Assembly: GCA_001515945.1 (NCBI GenBank)
Contig: LOER01000046.1
Span: 186,001 to 250,000, forward strand
Reading direction: 5' to 3'
DNA length: 64,000 nt
Source: Desulfitibacter sp. BRH_c19
Lineage (GTDB): Bacteria; Bacillota; DSM-16504; Desulfitibacterales; Desulfitibacteraceae
In this document: piece after piece, positions 8,347 to 18,698 of the stretch
How the letters are laid out: the number at the start of each line of letters is the position of its first letter
Position numbering within the stretch: the first letter of the stretch is position 1
The notes under the pieces: generated by a model
The model's input: only the letters and a program-made list of their open reading frames with translations
Told to the model about the DNA's origin: nothing
The model's database searches: none
Made by a program: the position numbers and the translations under genes

Positions 8347-8454
8347 GTGAACTCGTTCAGCCAAAGCTGAACATCGGGGAAGCAGATGGAGACTCTACTC
8401 CACCTGATTTAGAGCCCACTTATAGAAATGGGAGTCTTTAATATTTTGGATAAA
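8347..8454 (+). repeat. Family-A structured repeat, copy 1
   Basis: Begins GTGAACTCG four bases after the minC stop and ends AATATTTTGGATAAA. Contains hairpin 1 (GTTCAGC/GCTGAAC, loop CAAA), hairpin 2 (CAG-GGAG/CTCC-CTG type arms around ACTCTA) and hairpin 3 (GCCCACTT region). Four further copies exist at 18691, 20183, 24172 and 34514, all on the plus strand. Confidence 0.9.
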
Positions 8455-8461
8455 CCTTAGA

Positions 8462-8821
8462 TTAAATCTGGGGTTTATTTTTAAATTGAATAAACTTTTC
8501 TAGAGCCATATTTAACAAAGAAACCTTCCTGTTATCCAGTATTTTAATATTAGCATCATATTGATCTGCAATAATCTTTAGTTCATTTCCTGTCACTTTT
8601 AATTCAATTTTATTCAATGGAAAATTAATAGCTTTTACTCCACCAAAAAAGCTCTTTTTGAGAAGGTAGATACTTTTATTTGTCATAATAAGAGCACATT
8701 TTGTTGTAAGCTGTAAAGAAAATACTGTTACTTCTGTCATTTTTACACTATTTTTAAAAACCTTATCAAACTTTGGATATAAATTTTCTAAAAACTCATG
8801 CAAATGTTTCAACTCCCCCAT
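8462..8821 (-). CDS. Hypothetical protein with short PH-like domain
   Basis: 119 residues, no signal or membrane segment. The stretch KCALIMTNKSIYLLKKSFFGGVKAINFPLNKIE followed by short beta strands resembles the small bacterial PH (YokE-like) fold, which appears in many uncharacterised Firmicute proteins. There is no known catalytic motif. It is convergent with minC, separated by the family-A repeat, and divergent in function from the following carboxylase gene. Function unknown; fold call is tentative. Confidence 0.6.
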   Translation of the reverse strand: MGELKHLHEFLENLYPKFDKVFKNSVKMTEVTVFSLQLTTKCALIMTNKSIYLLKKSFFGGVKAINFPLNKIELKVTGNELKIIADQYDANIKILDNRKVSLLNMALEKFIQFKNKPQI

Positions 8822-8882
8822 GCTATTTCTATTCTATGTTTATTGTTCTTTGCCTTTAAATCATTAACCTTCTTTTAGATAT

Positions 8883-8909
8883 AAAAAAAAGCCCTACTTG
8901 ATGGGCTTT
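8883..8909 (-). terminator. Rho-independent terminator after the carboxylase gene
   Basis: On the minus strand AAAGCCC and GGGCTTT arms are followed by eight Ts, six bases beyond the stop codon of the upstream gene. Confidence 0.85.
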
Positions 8910-8914
8910 AATTT

Positions 8915-10321
8915 TTAAACTGGATGATAGGAGCTTTCTCCATTTCTAGGGCCTTCTAAGGCTATATTAAAATCTACCTTAACCTTTTCTGCCATTCTCT
9001 TTTCTAAAAATGGTTTTGCTACACTAGGAAATATTGCATAGGATAATATATCCTCTTCTTTTTCCATATACGGTGCTATTTCGTTTTTTGCCTGTTCTAA
9101 GCCTGGTTCCAATAAATCAGCAGGCCTGCACTCAATTACTTTTTCATCTCCTATTACCTTTCTGCGTACTTCTTCATTTATTCGAGCTGGAGGTTTTCCA
9201 TATAAACCCTTTAAATACGCCTTAACTTCGTTTGTTGCCATTTTATAGCGTTCACCTACCAAAACATTTAGTACTGCTTGACTACCAACTATTTGACTAG
9301 ATGGTGTTACTAGTGGTGGGAAACCAAAGTCCTCTCTCACTCTTGGAACTTCATCTAATACTTCCTGTAATTTATCTAAGGCATTTTGTTCTGCTAGCTG
9401 TGAATAGAAATTAGAAAGCATTCCTCCAGGTATTTGATATAGTAATACATTTGTATCTACACCATTTCCTGACATGTCAAATTGTGTATAGTTTTTTCTG
9501 ATGCCTTTAAAGTATTCTGCTATCTCTGATAACAGTTCTAGATCTAGTCCAGTATCATATTCTGTATCCTTTAGTGCTGCAACCATTGTTTCTGTTGCTG
9601 GTTGAGATGTGCTCATCGCAAGACTTGAAATTGCACAGTCTATTACGTCTACTCCAGCTTCTACTGCTTTTAAATATGCCATGGATGCCATTCCACTAGT
9701 ATAGTGGCAATGTAGCTGAATGGGAATTCCAACTTCTTTTTTAAGTCTTTTAACTAATTCATATGCCCCTGCGGGTGAGATCAAGCCGGCCATATCTTTT
9801 ATACAAAGGCTATCGGCTCCCATTTCCTTTAAAGTTGTGCCTAGGTTAACAAAATGATCTACATCATGAACTGGGCTAATTGTATATGATAGGGTTGCTT
9901 GAACATGAGTATTGTGCTCTTTAGCAACCTCCATTGTTTTGGCCATATTTCTTGGGTCATTTAATGCGTCAAATATTCTAAATATATCTATCCCATTTTC
10001 GGCTGCTTTTTTGACAAAGAGTTCTGCAATATCATCTGGATAGTGCTTGTAGCCTACTAAGTTTTGACCTCTTAGCAACATCTGTAGCTTTGTATTTTTA
10101 AATACTTTTCTAAATGTCCTTAATCTTTCCCAAGGATCTTCATTTAGAAAACGCATACATGTATCAAATGTAGCTCCTCCCCAGACTTCTAAGGAGTGAT
10201 AACCAACCTTCTCTAGCTTTTCTGCAATTGGCAACATATCTTCTATCTTCATCCTTGTTGCTAATAGTGATTGATGCCCATCTCTTAATGTTGTATCTGT
10301 AATTCCTACTTTTCTAGTCAC
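8915..10321 (-). CDS. Pyruvate carboxylase subunit B / oxaloacetate decarboxylase alpha (carboxyltransferase)
   Basis: 468 residues: carboxyltransferase HMGL-like TIM barrel (TDTTLRDGHQSLLATRM at residues 8-24, metal-binding HCHYTSGM near 205) and the conserved C-terminal PYC_OADA region. The biotinyl domain with the AMKM motif is absent, so a separate biotin carrier is needed. It transfers CO2 between biotin and pyruvate/oxaloacetate. No decarboxylase beta/gamma membrane subunits or biotin carboxylase are adjacent, so anaplerotic versus sodium-pump use cannot be decided. Good separate unit with its own terminator. Confidence 0.92.
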   Translation of the reverse strand: MTRKVGITDTTLRDGHQSLLATRMKIEDMLPIAEKLEKVGYHSLEVWGGATFDTCMRFLNEDPWERLRTFRKVFKNTKLQMLLRGQNLVGYKHYPDDIAELFVKKAAENGIDIFRIFDALNDPRNMAKTMEVAKEHNTHVQATLSYTISPVHDVDHFVNLGTTLKEMGADSLCIKDMAGLISPAGAYELVKRLKKEVGIPIQLHCHYTSGMASMAYLKAVEAGVDVIDCAISSLAMSTSQPATETMVAALKDTEYDTGLDLELLSEIAEYFKGIRKNYTQFDMSGNGVDTNVLLYQIPGGMLSNFYSQLAEQNALDKLQEVLDEVPRVREDFGFPPLVTPSSQIVGSQAVLNVLVGERYKMATNEVKAYLKGLYGKPPARINEEVRRKVIGDEKVIECRPADLLEPGLEQAKNEIAPYMEKEEDILSYAIFPSVAKPFLEKRMAEKVKVDFNIALEGPRNGESSYHPV

Positions 10322-10474
10322 CCTATTACACCTCCGATTAATAGTTCCAAGTATATTTTAACTAGAAGTTAATTCTATAGTACATTTAAGCGCTTGTTAA
10401 TGTTCCATTTGAGCATAGTGTATTCCTGCATATTTAGCAAAGAATACAATATACATTTCCAGAAGCATGGAAGT

Positions 10475-10544
10475 AAGAAGCAGGAAACAGGAGACCGAAT
10501 GCATCCATTTTTCATGCATCATACCTCTTGTATCCTGCCTCTTG
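10475..10544. repeat. Imperfect long inverted repeat after pyk
   Basis: Left arm AAGAAGCAGGAAACAGGAG and right arm (as reverse complement) AAGAGGCAGGATACAAGAG match at 16 of 19 positions, around an inner GATGCAT-like palindrome. It abuts the pyk stop codon. No convincing T-run; it could be a mobile hairpin element or a weak terminator. Confidence 0.6.
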
Positions 10545-10545
10545 A

Positions 10546-12294
10546 TTATAGGGCTTTTGTAACGCCTCTATAGATGATTCCCCTTGCTGAATCAATGGTT
10601 ATAGTAGAATTATCATCTAAACTCATTGCATTTTTACATCCTACTATCACAGGAACATTTATACTAATTCCAACAACGGCCGCGTGAGAAGTAATACCAC
10701 CTTCCTCTGTAATAATTGCAACTGCTTTCTCCATGGCTGGGACATAGTCTTTGTCAGTTCCATGGGTAACAAGTATATCACCCTGGGAAATCTTCTCAAC
10801 AGCGTCTTTGCCTGAGACTATTTTCTTAATCTTGCCTGTAACAATCTTGTTCCCTATTCCCGTTCCTCTAGCAACAATTTCTCCCACAATATGTACTTTT
10901 AGTAGGTTTGTTGTTCCAGGAACACCTACTGGTACACCAGCTGTAATTACAACTAAATCACCAAGTGAAATAATTCCTGATTCAAGAGTTCTTTGAACAC
11001 CTTCAGTAATCATTTCATCAGTACCATTTGTTTCTCTAACCAATATTGGATGAACAGCCCATACTAAGCACATTTTTTTTGCTACCTTTAGATATGGAGT
11101 AGCTGCAATAATTTTCGCTTTAGGTTTGTATTTGGATACCATACGAGCTGTAAAACCAGAGGCTGTAGGAGTAATAATTGCTGATGCATCCAGTTCCAAA
11201 GCTATATTGCATGTAGAATAACTAATTGCATCAGTAACTGTCCTTTGTGGAAGGAGGTCCTTTTTGCCAAGTATCTCTTCATACTTTAAGGCAGTCTCTG
11301 TTCTTTCAGCAATTTTAGCCATTGTTTTTACTGATTGAACAGGATATTTTCCAGCTGCTGTTTCTCCAGAAAGCATAACTGCATCACTACCATCAAATAT
11401 TGCATTTGCCACATCATTTGCTTCTGCTCGTGTGGGTCTTGGGTTTCTAATCATGGAATCAAGCATTTGTGTTGCTGTTATTACTGGTTTACCTGCCTTA
11501 TTGCACTTTTCAATTAATGTCTTTTGCACAAGAGGTACCTCTTCTGGCGGTATCTCTACTCCTAGATCACCTCTGGCTACCATAATTCCATCCGAAACAG
11601 TTAGTATTTCATCTATATTGTTAACTCCGGCTTGATTTTCTATTTTTGAAATTATATGTATATCTGCTCCATATTCCTCTAATATCTTTCTTATTTCTAA
11701 AACATCTGAAGCAGTTCTTATAAAGGAAGCAGCTATAAAGTCAACCTCCTGATTAATTCCAAACAGTATATCATCCACGTCTTTTTCAGTAATGGCAGGA
11801 AGATTCACATGAACTCCTGGTATATTGACACCCTTACGACTAGATATTTCTCCACCATTGAGTATTTCACAATGTATTTCAGTATCTATCACTTTTTTAA
11901 CCAAAAGTTCGATTAAGCCATCATCCAAAAGTATCTTATTACCAGGTGTTATATCTTTGTGCAATCCTTCATAGGATATGGATATTTTTTCAGGAGTCCC
12001 TTTAACTTCCTGAGTGGATAATACAATACTATTTCCTTCTTTTAAAGTAATCTTATCTCCTTCTATCATACCAGTTCTTATTTCAGGTCCCTTTGTATCT
12101 AGCATTATTGCTACTATTTTACCAGTCTCTTTTGCAGCCTGCCTAACCAGTTTAATTCTGTTTTCATGTTCTTCATGTGATCCATGAGAGAAATTCAACC
12201 TAGCCACGGTCATGCCCGCATCAATCATTTCACTTAATGCTCTAATATTCTCACTAGCAGGACCGATGGTACATACTATTTTGGTGTGTCGCAT
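10546..12294 (-). CDS. pyk: Pyruvate kinase with C-terminal PEP-utiliser domain
   Basis: 582 residues. Barrel and B domains of pyruvate kinase (TKIVCTIGPAS at the N-terminus, ARLNFSHGSHE, MVARGDLGVEIP, catalytic lysine in SKIENQAG), then the regulatory C domain, then an extra domain (about 490-582) with GGITSHAAVVGISINVPVIVGC, the PEP-utiliser phosphohistidine fold, as in Bacillus and Geobacillus enzymes. Converts PEP and ADP to pyruvate and ATP. Follows pfkA by 23 bp; the two form a glycolytic operon downstream of dnaE, an order conserved in Firmicutes. Confidence 0.97.
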   Translation of the reverse strand: MRHTKIVCTIGPASENIRALSEMIDAGMTVARLNFSHGSHEEHENRIKLVRQAAKETGKIVAIMLDTKGPEIRTGMIEGDKITLKEGNSIVLSTQEVKGTPEKISISYEGLHKDITPGNKILLDDGLIELLVKKVIDTEIHCEILNGGEISSRKGVNIPGVHVNLPAITEKDVDDILFGINQEVDFIAASFIRTASDVLEIRKILEEYGADIHIISKIENQAGVNNIDEILTVSDGIMVARGDLGVEIPPEEVPLVQKTLIEKCNKAGKPVITATQMLDSMIRNPRPTRAEANDVANAIFDGSDAVMLSGETAAGKYPVQSVKTMAKIAERTETALKYEEILGKKDLLPQRTVTDAISYSTCNIALELDASAIITPTASGFTARMVSKYKPKAKIIAATPYLKVAKKMCLVWAVHPILVRETNGTDEMITEGVQRTLESGIISLGDLVVITAGVPVGVPGTTNLLKVHIVGEIVARGTGIGNKIVTGKIKKIVSGKDAVEKISQGDILVTHGTDKDYVPAMEKAVAIITEEGGITSHAAVVGISINVPVIVGCKNAMSLDDNSTITIDSARGIIYRGVTKAL

Positions 12295-12317
12295 ATATAA
12301 AAGAACCTCCTTTTGCC

Positions 12318-13298
<981 letters not shown>

Positions 13299-13499
13299 TT
13301 AAATAGATAAAATGTTATTTATAATTTCATGGGCTTCTTCGGCTTCAGATTCTGGAACTAATATTTCTACCGCCTTTGACACGTTATCTGAATCATTGCC
13401 CAGTCCCCTTAGGTTTACCAAAAGGCCTTCGGCAATAAGCGCATCCTTTAGTTTTTCCGCTCTAGTCTTGTTTTGTGCGATATAGACAACAGTCCACAT
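13299..13499 (-). CDS. Small DUF2007-like protein upstream of pfkA
   Basis: 66 residues, MWTVVYIAQNKTRAEKLKDALIAEG then a Leu/Val-rich end (VEILVPESEAEEAHEII). The pattern of a short beta-alpha-beta-beta-alpha protein with IxVPExxxxxA resembles the DUF2007 'putative signal transducing protein' group. A short protein of this sort is common in front of pfkA in Clostridia. No catalytic residues. It may act as a regulator or protein-protein adaptor; function unknown. A second protein with a similar C-terminal pattern is encoded at 25943-26170. Confidence 0.75.
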   Translation of the reverse strand: MWTVVYIAQNKTRAEKLKDALIAEGLLVNLRGLGNDSDNVSKAVEILVPESEAEEAHEIINNILSI

Positions 13500-13528
13500 T
13501 TGGTACCCCTCCCCATTATTGATTTCGC

Positions 13529-13759
13529 TTAGGTTCCAGACTGGACACCACCGTACTCTGTTAAAATTTCAGCTTTTCCTCTAATCTTTATTGCTGATGT
13601 ATGTTCAGTAAATTGAGCTATCACAACTTCACCCTTATCAAGTTTTTCACTATGATGAAACTTGGTATCTTTGCCTCTTGTTAAACCAATTATTGTGACT
13701 CCATTTTCAAGGGCTTTAATAACAACATACTTTTGTTGTGTTTCCTGGGTGTTTTCCAT
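13529..13759 (-). CDS. mtrB: Tryptophan RNA-binding attenuation protein (TRAP)
   Basis: 76 residues, nearly collinear with Bacillus [55 protein letters not shown]. The RNA-contacting lysines and arginine of the KKR set (in SEKLDKGE and IKIRG) and the Trp-pocket HTSAI region are retained. TRAP forms an 11-mer ring that, when loaded with tryptophan, binds NAG-repeat RNA to control trp genes. Here it sits in a coaD-mtrB-pfkA-pyk arrangement, not with folE (mtrA) as in Bacillus. No trp genes or anti-TRAP are in the window. Identity is strong; its targets here are unknown. Confidence 0.95.
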   Translation of the reverse strand: MENTQETQQKYVVIKALENGVTIIGLTRGKDTKFHHSEKLDKGEVVIAQFTEHTSAIKIRGKAEILTEYGGVQSGT

Positions 13760-13811
13760 TATATCACTCCTTATATCTAAATTTATACTCCCCCGTATTA
13801 CGCAATTAAAT

Positions 13812-14297
13812 TCACCTGGTATTCCTTAATTTCTTATAAAGAGCCTTTGCAACATCCGTTGGAACTAACCCTTCTATACACCCCCCTAAAGATGAAACCT
13901 GTTTAATTACACTAGAGCTAAGAAATAAATAATCACTAGAAGTCATTAAAAATACTGTTTCTAAATTTGGAGACAATTTTTTATTCATTAAAGAAAGTTG
14001 GAACTCATATTCAAAATCAGAGACTGCTCTGATTCCTCTAATAATGGTGCAACAGTTTTCCTCCTTTGCAAAATCAACTAATAGTCCAGTAAATGGTTTT
14101 ACTTCAACAGTAGGTAACTCCTTAAATTGAGATCTTAAAAGATCAATTCTTTCGTCTAAATTAAATAAGGTATTTTTAGCTGTATCTTCCGCAACTCCAA
14201 TAATTATCTTATCAAATAATTTTGCAGCCCTATTTGCAATATCCAAGTGTCCATTTGTTACTGGATCAAATGTGCCAGGGTATATAGCTTTACGCAT
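13812..14297 (-). CDS. coaD: Phosphopantetheine adenylyltransferase
   Basis: 161 residues, standard length. Nucleotidyl-transferase motif [10 protein letters not shown] at 8-17, [17 protein letters not shown] and C-terminal [13 protein letters not shown]. Transfers AMP from ATP to 4'-phosphopantetheine in coenzyme A synthesis. Located 14 bp after dnaE; in many Clostridia coaD sits near rpmF/ylbJ, so the placement here is unusual but the protein is unmistakable. Confidence 0.96.
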   Translation of the reverse strand: MRKAIYPGTFDPVTNGHLDIANRAAKLFDKIIIGVAEDTAKNTLFNLDERIDLLRSQFKELPTVEVKPFTGLLVDFAKEENCCTIIRGIRAVSDFEYEFQLSLMNKKLSPNLETVFLMTSSDYLFLSSSVIKQVSSLGGCIEGLVPTDVAKALYKKLRNTR

Positions 14298-14311
14298 TTA
14301 ACTAGCCTCCG

Positions 14312-17300
14312 TCAATTATTTTGAAGTTCATATCTTAGTTTTAAATTTCTTAATGAATCTATCAATTCTTTATTATGATTTACCCAAAGATTTTTATCAA
14401 CAATTAATTTCTTGTTGAATCCAGCAAATTCTATATAAACAGGGATATCCCCGGAGTTACTTATTAATAACTTTTTTATGGATTCCAATACTTGTTTGTT
14501 AGAACTTTGGGTGCAGTAAATTATTAATGTCTGTTCAGAATCCTTTTCAATGGCTTTTATAGAACTTGCAATTACCTTCATCTCGTCATTTTGACAGCTA
14601 ATCCTTCCTTCAATCCTTATAACACTGTCTTCTTTTATTAACCTGGCAAACTGCACTAATACTGAAGGAAATATAAGGCAGTCTACCGATCCTGTGTTGT
14701 CTTCTAACGTGACATAGGCCATTGCTTCTCCTTTTTTAGTAACACTTCTTTTTATGCGAGATACTACTCCACCAATTACTACAGTTGAACCTTCCATGTT
14801 ATCAGTCAGTTCTTCTATGTTGTTTGATGTCTGACTACGCAAATTAGCCAGATATTCATTAATTGGATGACCACTTATATATAATCCCATTGTTTCCTTT
14901 TCCATAGCAAGTATATCTCTTTTACTAAATTCCTCCAAGTCTGGCATTTTTATTTCCCTAGCAAAATCTCCTCCACTCATATCGAAAAACGATAATTGAC
15001 CACTTTTTAAATCATTTTGGTTTTTCTGTCCTATCTCCATAGCTTTATCCATTATAGCAAGGAGCTGTGATCGAGGTGTATTCAGATAATTAAAAGCACC
15101 ACATTTAATTAAATTTTCAAGAACTCTTTTGTTCAAGCAACTAGAATCAACTTTACAGCAGAAATCAATTAAAGATGTAAAATTGCCGTTCTTTTGCCTT
15201 GAATTTATTATTCCTCTAATTGCACCTTCTCCTACATTTTTTACTGCAGCTAATCCAAAACGTATTTTATTTTCATGAACACTAAAATCAACAGCACTCT
15301 CATTTACATCGGGAGGAAGTATTTCGATCCCAAGCCTTTGACATTCTTCAATGTAAAATATATTTTTATCAGTATTGCCTATAATGCTAGATAATAAAGC
15401 AGCCATATATTCAGTTGGATAATTAGCTTTTAAATAGGCAGTTTGATATGCAACCAATGCATAAGCTGCTGAGTGGGATTTGTTAAAACCATATCCGGCA
15501 AAATATGCCATAAGATCAAATATTTCTTCCGCAATTTTCTCTTTGATAGTATTTTTTATACATCCCTCTATGAAAACCTGCTTTTGTTTTGCAATAATTT
15601 CTGGTTTTTTCTTACCCATGGCCCTTCTTAATAGATCGGCTTGTCCTAGTGAAAAACCTGCTAGGTCACTAGCAATTCTCATGACTTGTTCTTGATAAAG
15701 AATTACTCCATAGGTATCCTTTAAAATAGGCTCAAGTTTAGGGTGAAGGTACTTTACAGCAATTTCACCATGCCTGCTATTTATAAAATCATCAACCATT
15801 CCACTTCCTAATGGACCTGGCCTGTATAGGGCGACTAGTGCTATAAGATCACTAAATCTGTCTGGTTTCAAGTTCTTTAGGATAGCCCTCATTCCATCAG
15901 ATTCTAACTGAAATACACCTGTAGAATCTCCCCTGCCAAGCATTTCAAATGTCTTTATATCTTCTAAACAAATATCATCTATGGCAATATCTATTCCTTT
16001 ATTTTCCTTAAGAATTTCAACTGCATGGCCAATTACTGTTAATGTTCTTAAGCCCAAAATATCCATTTTAAGAAGGCCTATCTCTTCAACAGTTCCCATG
16101 GGAAATTGAGTAGTAACTACACCAGCTTCGTTGGCTTTTTGTACAGGAAGATAGGATATCATTTCTTCTTTGGAAATTACCACACCCGCCGCATGGGTAG
16201 AAGCATGACGAGGTAGCCCTTCCACTTCTATAGCTATATCCAAGAGTTCATGAACAGTATCATCTGACTCATATAGTTTTCTTAATTCAGTTGAGGTCTC
16301 GATAGCTCTTTGAAGAGTAATTCCCAATTCGTTTGGTATTAATTTAGCTACCTTATCAACTTCTGGCAGGGGAATATGTAAAACCCTGCCAACATCTCTT
16401 ACAGCGCCCTTTGCCGCCATTGTGCCAAAGGTAATTATCTGGGCGACATGTTCTTGTCCATATTTTGTAGAAAGATATTCTATTATCTCTCCTCTTCTTT
16501 CGTAACAAAAATCAATATCTATATCCGGCATTGTAACTCTTTCTGGGTTTAAAAATCGTTCAAATAAGAGATCATATTTTAATGGATCAATGTTAGTAAT
16601 TTTAAGAGCATAAGCAACTAAGCTACCTGCAGCTGAACCTCTACCAGGTCCCACAAGAATTTTTTGTTGTCTTGCATAATTTACTAAATCCCAGACTATT
16701 AAGAAATATCCTGGAAAATTCATTTTGTTTATAATGGATAGTTCATATTCAAGTCTATCTATAATTTCCTGTGAAACCTCAGAGTACCTCTCCCTTAAGC
16801 CCTGGTCACAAAGCTTCTTTAGATAGGTGGCTTCATCATAGCCTTCTGGAATAGAATAATCCGGTAGGTGAAACTCCTCAAATATGAATTCTAGATTGCA
16901 TTTTTCTGCAATCTCTAGGGTATTAGTAAGCGCTTCTGGTACCTCTGCAAACAGTAATTCCATTTCCTCATAAGATTTTAAATAGAACTCATCAGTTGGA
17001 AACTTTAGTCGTTTCTCATCATTTATAGTTTTAGCAGTTTGAATACACAGGAGTATATCATGAACTTTTGAATTCTTTTTTAATACATAATGTGTATCAT
17101 TGGTGGCTACCAAAGGAATCGAAAGTTCTCTACTCATATTAATTACTTCTCTGCAGGTTATTCTTTCTTCTTCCATACCATGGTCTTGAATTTCAAGGTA
17201 GAAATTATCTTGCCCGAATATATCCATGTACTCCTTTGCCGCATCATATGCAGCTTCTTTTTGACCCTTTAAAAGTAAGGAAGGTATTTCTCCAGCTATG

Positions 17301-17710
17301 CAGCCACTAAGGGCTATTAGACCTTCAGAATGCTCTCTTAAAAGCTTCTTATCCACACGAGGCTTGTAATAAAAACCAGATAAATAAGCATTAGATACTA
17401 ATGAAATTAAATTTTGATAACCTATTTGATTTTGAGCAAGAAGAACTAAATGGTATTGGTAAGCATCAAATCCGGGATCCTTTTGAGTCCTTTCCCTTGG
17501 TGCAACATACACCTCGCAACCAATTAAAGGCTTTATGCCATTATTTTTGCACTCTTTATAAAAATCAATAATCCCATACATATTACCATGGTCAGTAATG
17601 GCTAATGCAGGCATTGCTAATTCTTTAGCTTTTGCTACTATGGATTTGATTCTTGAGCTTCCATCAAGGAGGCTGTATTCAGTATGATTATGTAAATGTA
17701 CAAAGGACAT
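14312..17710 (-). CDS. dnaE: DNA polymerase III alpha subunit (DnaE type)
   Basis: About 1132 residues. PHP domain at the N-terminus (FVHLHNHTEYSLLDG), catalytic polymerase palm with PDIDIDFCYERRGE and GRGSAAGS, finger region, helix-hairpin-helix segment and C-terminal OB domain (TVVIGGVVSRIKRSVTKKGEAMAYVTLED). The ATG at 17710 is chosen because it has GGAGG six bases upstream; a longer frame from 17731 lacks a site. In low-GC Firmicutes DnaE works with PolC in lagging-strand synthesis. Divergent from ytrH/ytrI and followed by coaD. Confidence 0.97.
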   Translation of the reverse strand: MSFVHLHNHTEYSLLDGSSRIKSIVAKAKELAMPALAITDHGNMYGIIDFYKECKNNGIKPLIGCEVYVAPRERTQKDPGFDAYQYHLVLLAQNQIGYQNLISLVSNAYLSGFYYKPRVDKKLLREHSEGLIALSGCIAGEIPSLLLKGQKEAAYDAAKEYMDIFGQDNFYLEIQDHGMEEERITCREVINMSRELSIPLVATNDTHYVLKKNSKVHDILLCIQTAKTINDEKRLKFPTDEFYLKSYEEMELLFAEVPEALTNTLEIAEKCNLEFIFEEFHLPDYSIPEGYDEATYLKKLCDQGLRERYSEVSQEIIDRLEYELSIINKMNFPGYFLIVWDLVNYARQQKILVGPGRGSAAGSLVAYALKITNIDPLKYDLLFERFLNPERVTMPDIDIDFCYERRGEIIEYLSTKYGQEHVAQIITFGTMAAKGAVRDVGRVLHIPLPEVDKVAKLIPNELGITLQRAIETSTELRKLYESDDTVHELLDIAIEVEGLPRHASTHAAGVVISKEEMISYLPVQKANEAGVVTTQFPMGTVEEIGLLKMDILGLRTLTVIGHAVEILKENKGIDIAIDDICLEDIKTFEMLGRGDSTGVFQLESDGMRAILKNLKPDRFSDLIALVALYRPGPLGSGMVDDFINSRHGEIAVKYLHPKLEPILKDTYGVILYQEQVMRIASDLAGFSLGQADLLRRAMGKKKPEIIAKQKQVFIEGCIKNTIKEKIAEEIFDLMAYFAGYGFNKSHSAAYALVAYQTAYLKANYPTEYMAALLSSIIGNTDKNIFYIEECQRLGIEILPPDVNESAVDFSVHENKIRFGLAAVKNVGEGAIRGIINSRQKNGNFTSLIDFCCKVDSSCLNKRVLENLIKCGAFNYLNTPRSQLLAIMDKAMEIGQKNQNDLKSGQLSFFDMSGGDFAREIKMPDLEEFSKRDILAMEKETMGLYISGHPINEYLANLRSQTSNNIEELTDNMEGSTVVIGGVVSRIKRSVTKKGEAMAYVTLEDNTGSVDCLIFPSVLVQFARLIKEDSVIRIEGRISCQNDEMKVIASSIKAIEKDSEQTLIIYCTQSSNKQVLESIKKLLISNSGDIPVYIEFAGFNKKLIVDKNLWVNHNKELIDSLRNLKLRYELQNN

Positions 17711-17878
17711 GCTTAACCTCCATGTTTTCATCTAATTGCTACTTTAAATATTTTTCTTTAGAGATAAGCTGAATTCCTCTATATATTTGTAATCCTAAAA
17801 TATTTATTTTTGTTGCTTATATTAAAGCATAGATTTATTGGCAGAAAAATATATTTCTACAAGGGAGATGATATTACA

Positions 17879-18202
17879 ATGGATAGCTTTGGTGAAAAGT
17901 TTTTGCTAGTATTCTGTACATCTTTGGGTGTGGTAATAGGTGCATCACTAATAGGATCATTAGCTACTATTCTTACAGGTAATCCACCTATAAAAACAAT
18001 GCTAAAAATAGCTACTGACATTAAAATATGGGCTATTGCAGCGGGTATTGGCGGTACCTTTACTACCATAGAGATTTTACAAACAGGTCTTTTTGAAGGA
18101 CATTTTACAGTTGTTGTCAAGCAATTGCTTTATTTTGTAGCAGCCTTTTTTGGAGCTCAAATAGGTTACTCTATAATAGTCGCAGTTTCAGGTGGAAAAT
18201 AA
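17879..18202 (+). CDS. ytrH: Sporulation membrane protein YtrH
   Basis: 107 residues from the ATG at 17879 (GGGAG upstream; an upstream in-frame ATG at 17810 lacks a site). Three hydrophobic segments: VFCTSLGVVIGASLIGSLATIL, IWAIAAGIGGTFTTIEIL and LLYFVAAFFGAQIGYSIIV. This is the pattern of YtrH, a mother-cell sporulation protein. As in Bacillus, it is paired with ytrI next to dnaE, which supports the call. The stop overlaps the ribosome site of ytrI, so the two are co-translated. Confidence 0.9.
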   Translation: MDSFGEKFLLVFCTSLGVVIGASLIGSLATILTGNPPIKTMLKIATDIKIWAIAAGIGGTFTTIEILQTGLFEGHFTVVVKQLLYFVAAFFGAQIGYSIIVAVSGGK

Positions 18203-18203
18203 A

Positions 18204-18698
18204 ATGAAATTTTATTTCTTCTCAAGTAAACAAACCATACAAAGGTTCTTATCATTATTTATTCTAGGTCTTATCATCGGGTCTTCATTTACTGTATTTT
18301 TGATTGGTTATCAAATAGATCAACTAAGCCTTGAGAATGATAGCTTGAAACATAAACTGGAAACATCTGAAGAGGAAATCAAAGAGTTAAATGAAAGTCT
18401 AATAAACAGAAAGTATGTTGTAACTTCAATTGAACCTATTATTAGCTTGGCGAACGAAGATTTGACTTCCTATGATAAGGAAAGCTATTCATTAGAGATT
18501 GCAAAAATTATTAAGGAGTATTTATCCTCTCTCATAGGAAAGGAAATAGAGGATATTGATCATTCTCTAGTACCAGAAGTCCTTGAAAATAGGATGGTTC
18601 GTGTTGAAGATAAAAGTTTTGTTCTGGATGTAACCACAATCATTTTCTCTCAAAAGGTACTAGTATATGTAGTCGTGAACGACTACATAATGAACTAG
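18204..18698 (+). CDS. ytrI: Sporulation protein YtrI
   Basis: 164 residues: a single membrane helix (FLSLFILGLIIGSSFTVFLIGY) followed by a coiled coil (QIDQLSLENDSLKHKLETSEEEIKELNESL) and a soluble C-terminal domain, as in YtrI. The ATG at 18204 follows AGGTGG eight bases upstream; a GTG at 18192 is in frame. Acts with YtrH in spore cortex/forespore stages. The stop codon TAG lies inside a family-A repeat (copy 2), so the last residue and stop are supplied by the repeat. Confidence 0.85.
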   Translation: MKFYFFSSKQTIQRFLSLFILGLIIGSSFTVFLIGYQIDQLSLENDSLKHKLETSEEEIKELNESLINRKYVVTSIEPIISLANEDLTSYDKESYSLEIAKIIKEYLSSLIGKEIEDIDHSLVPEVLENRMVRVEDKSFVLDVTTIIFSQKVLVYVVVNDYIMN

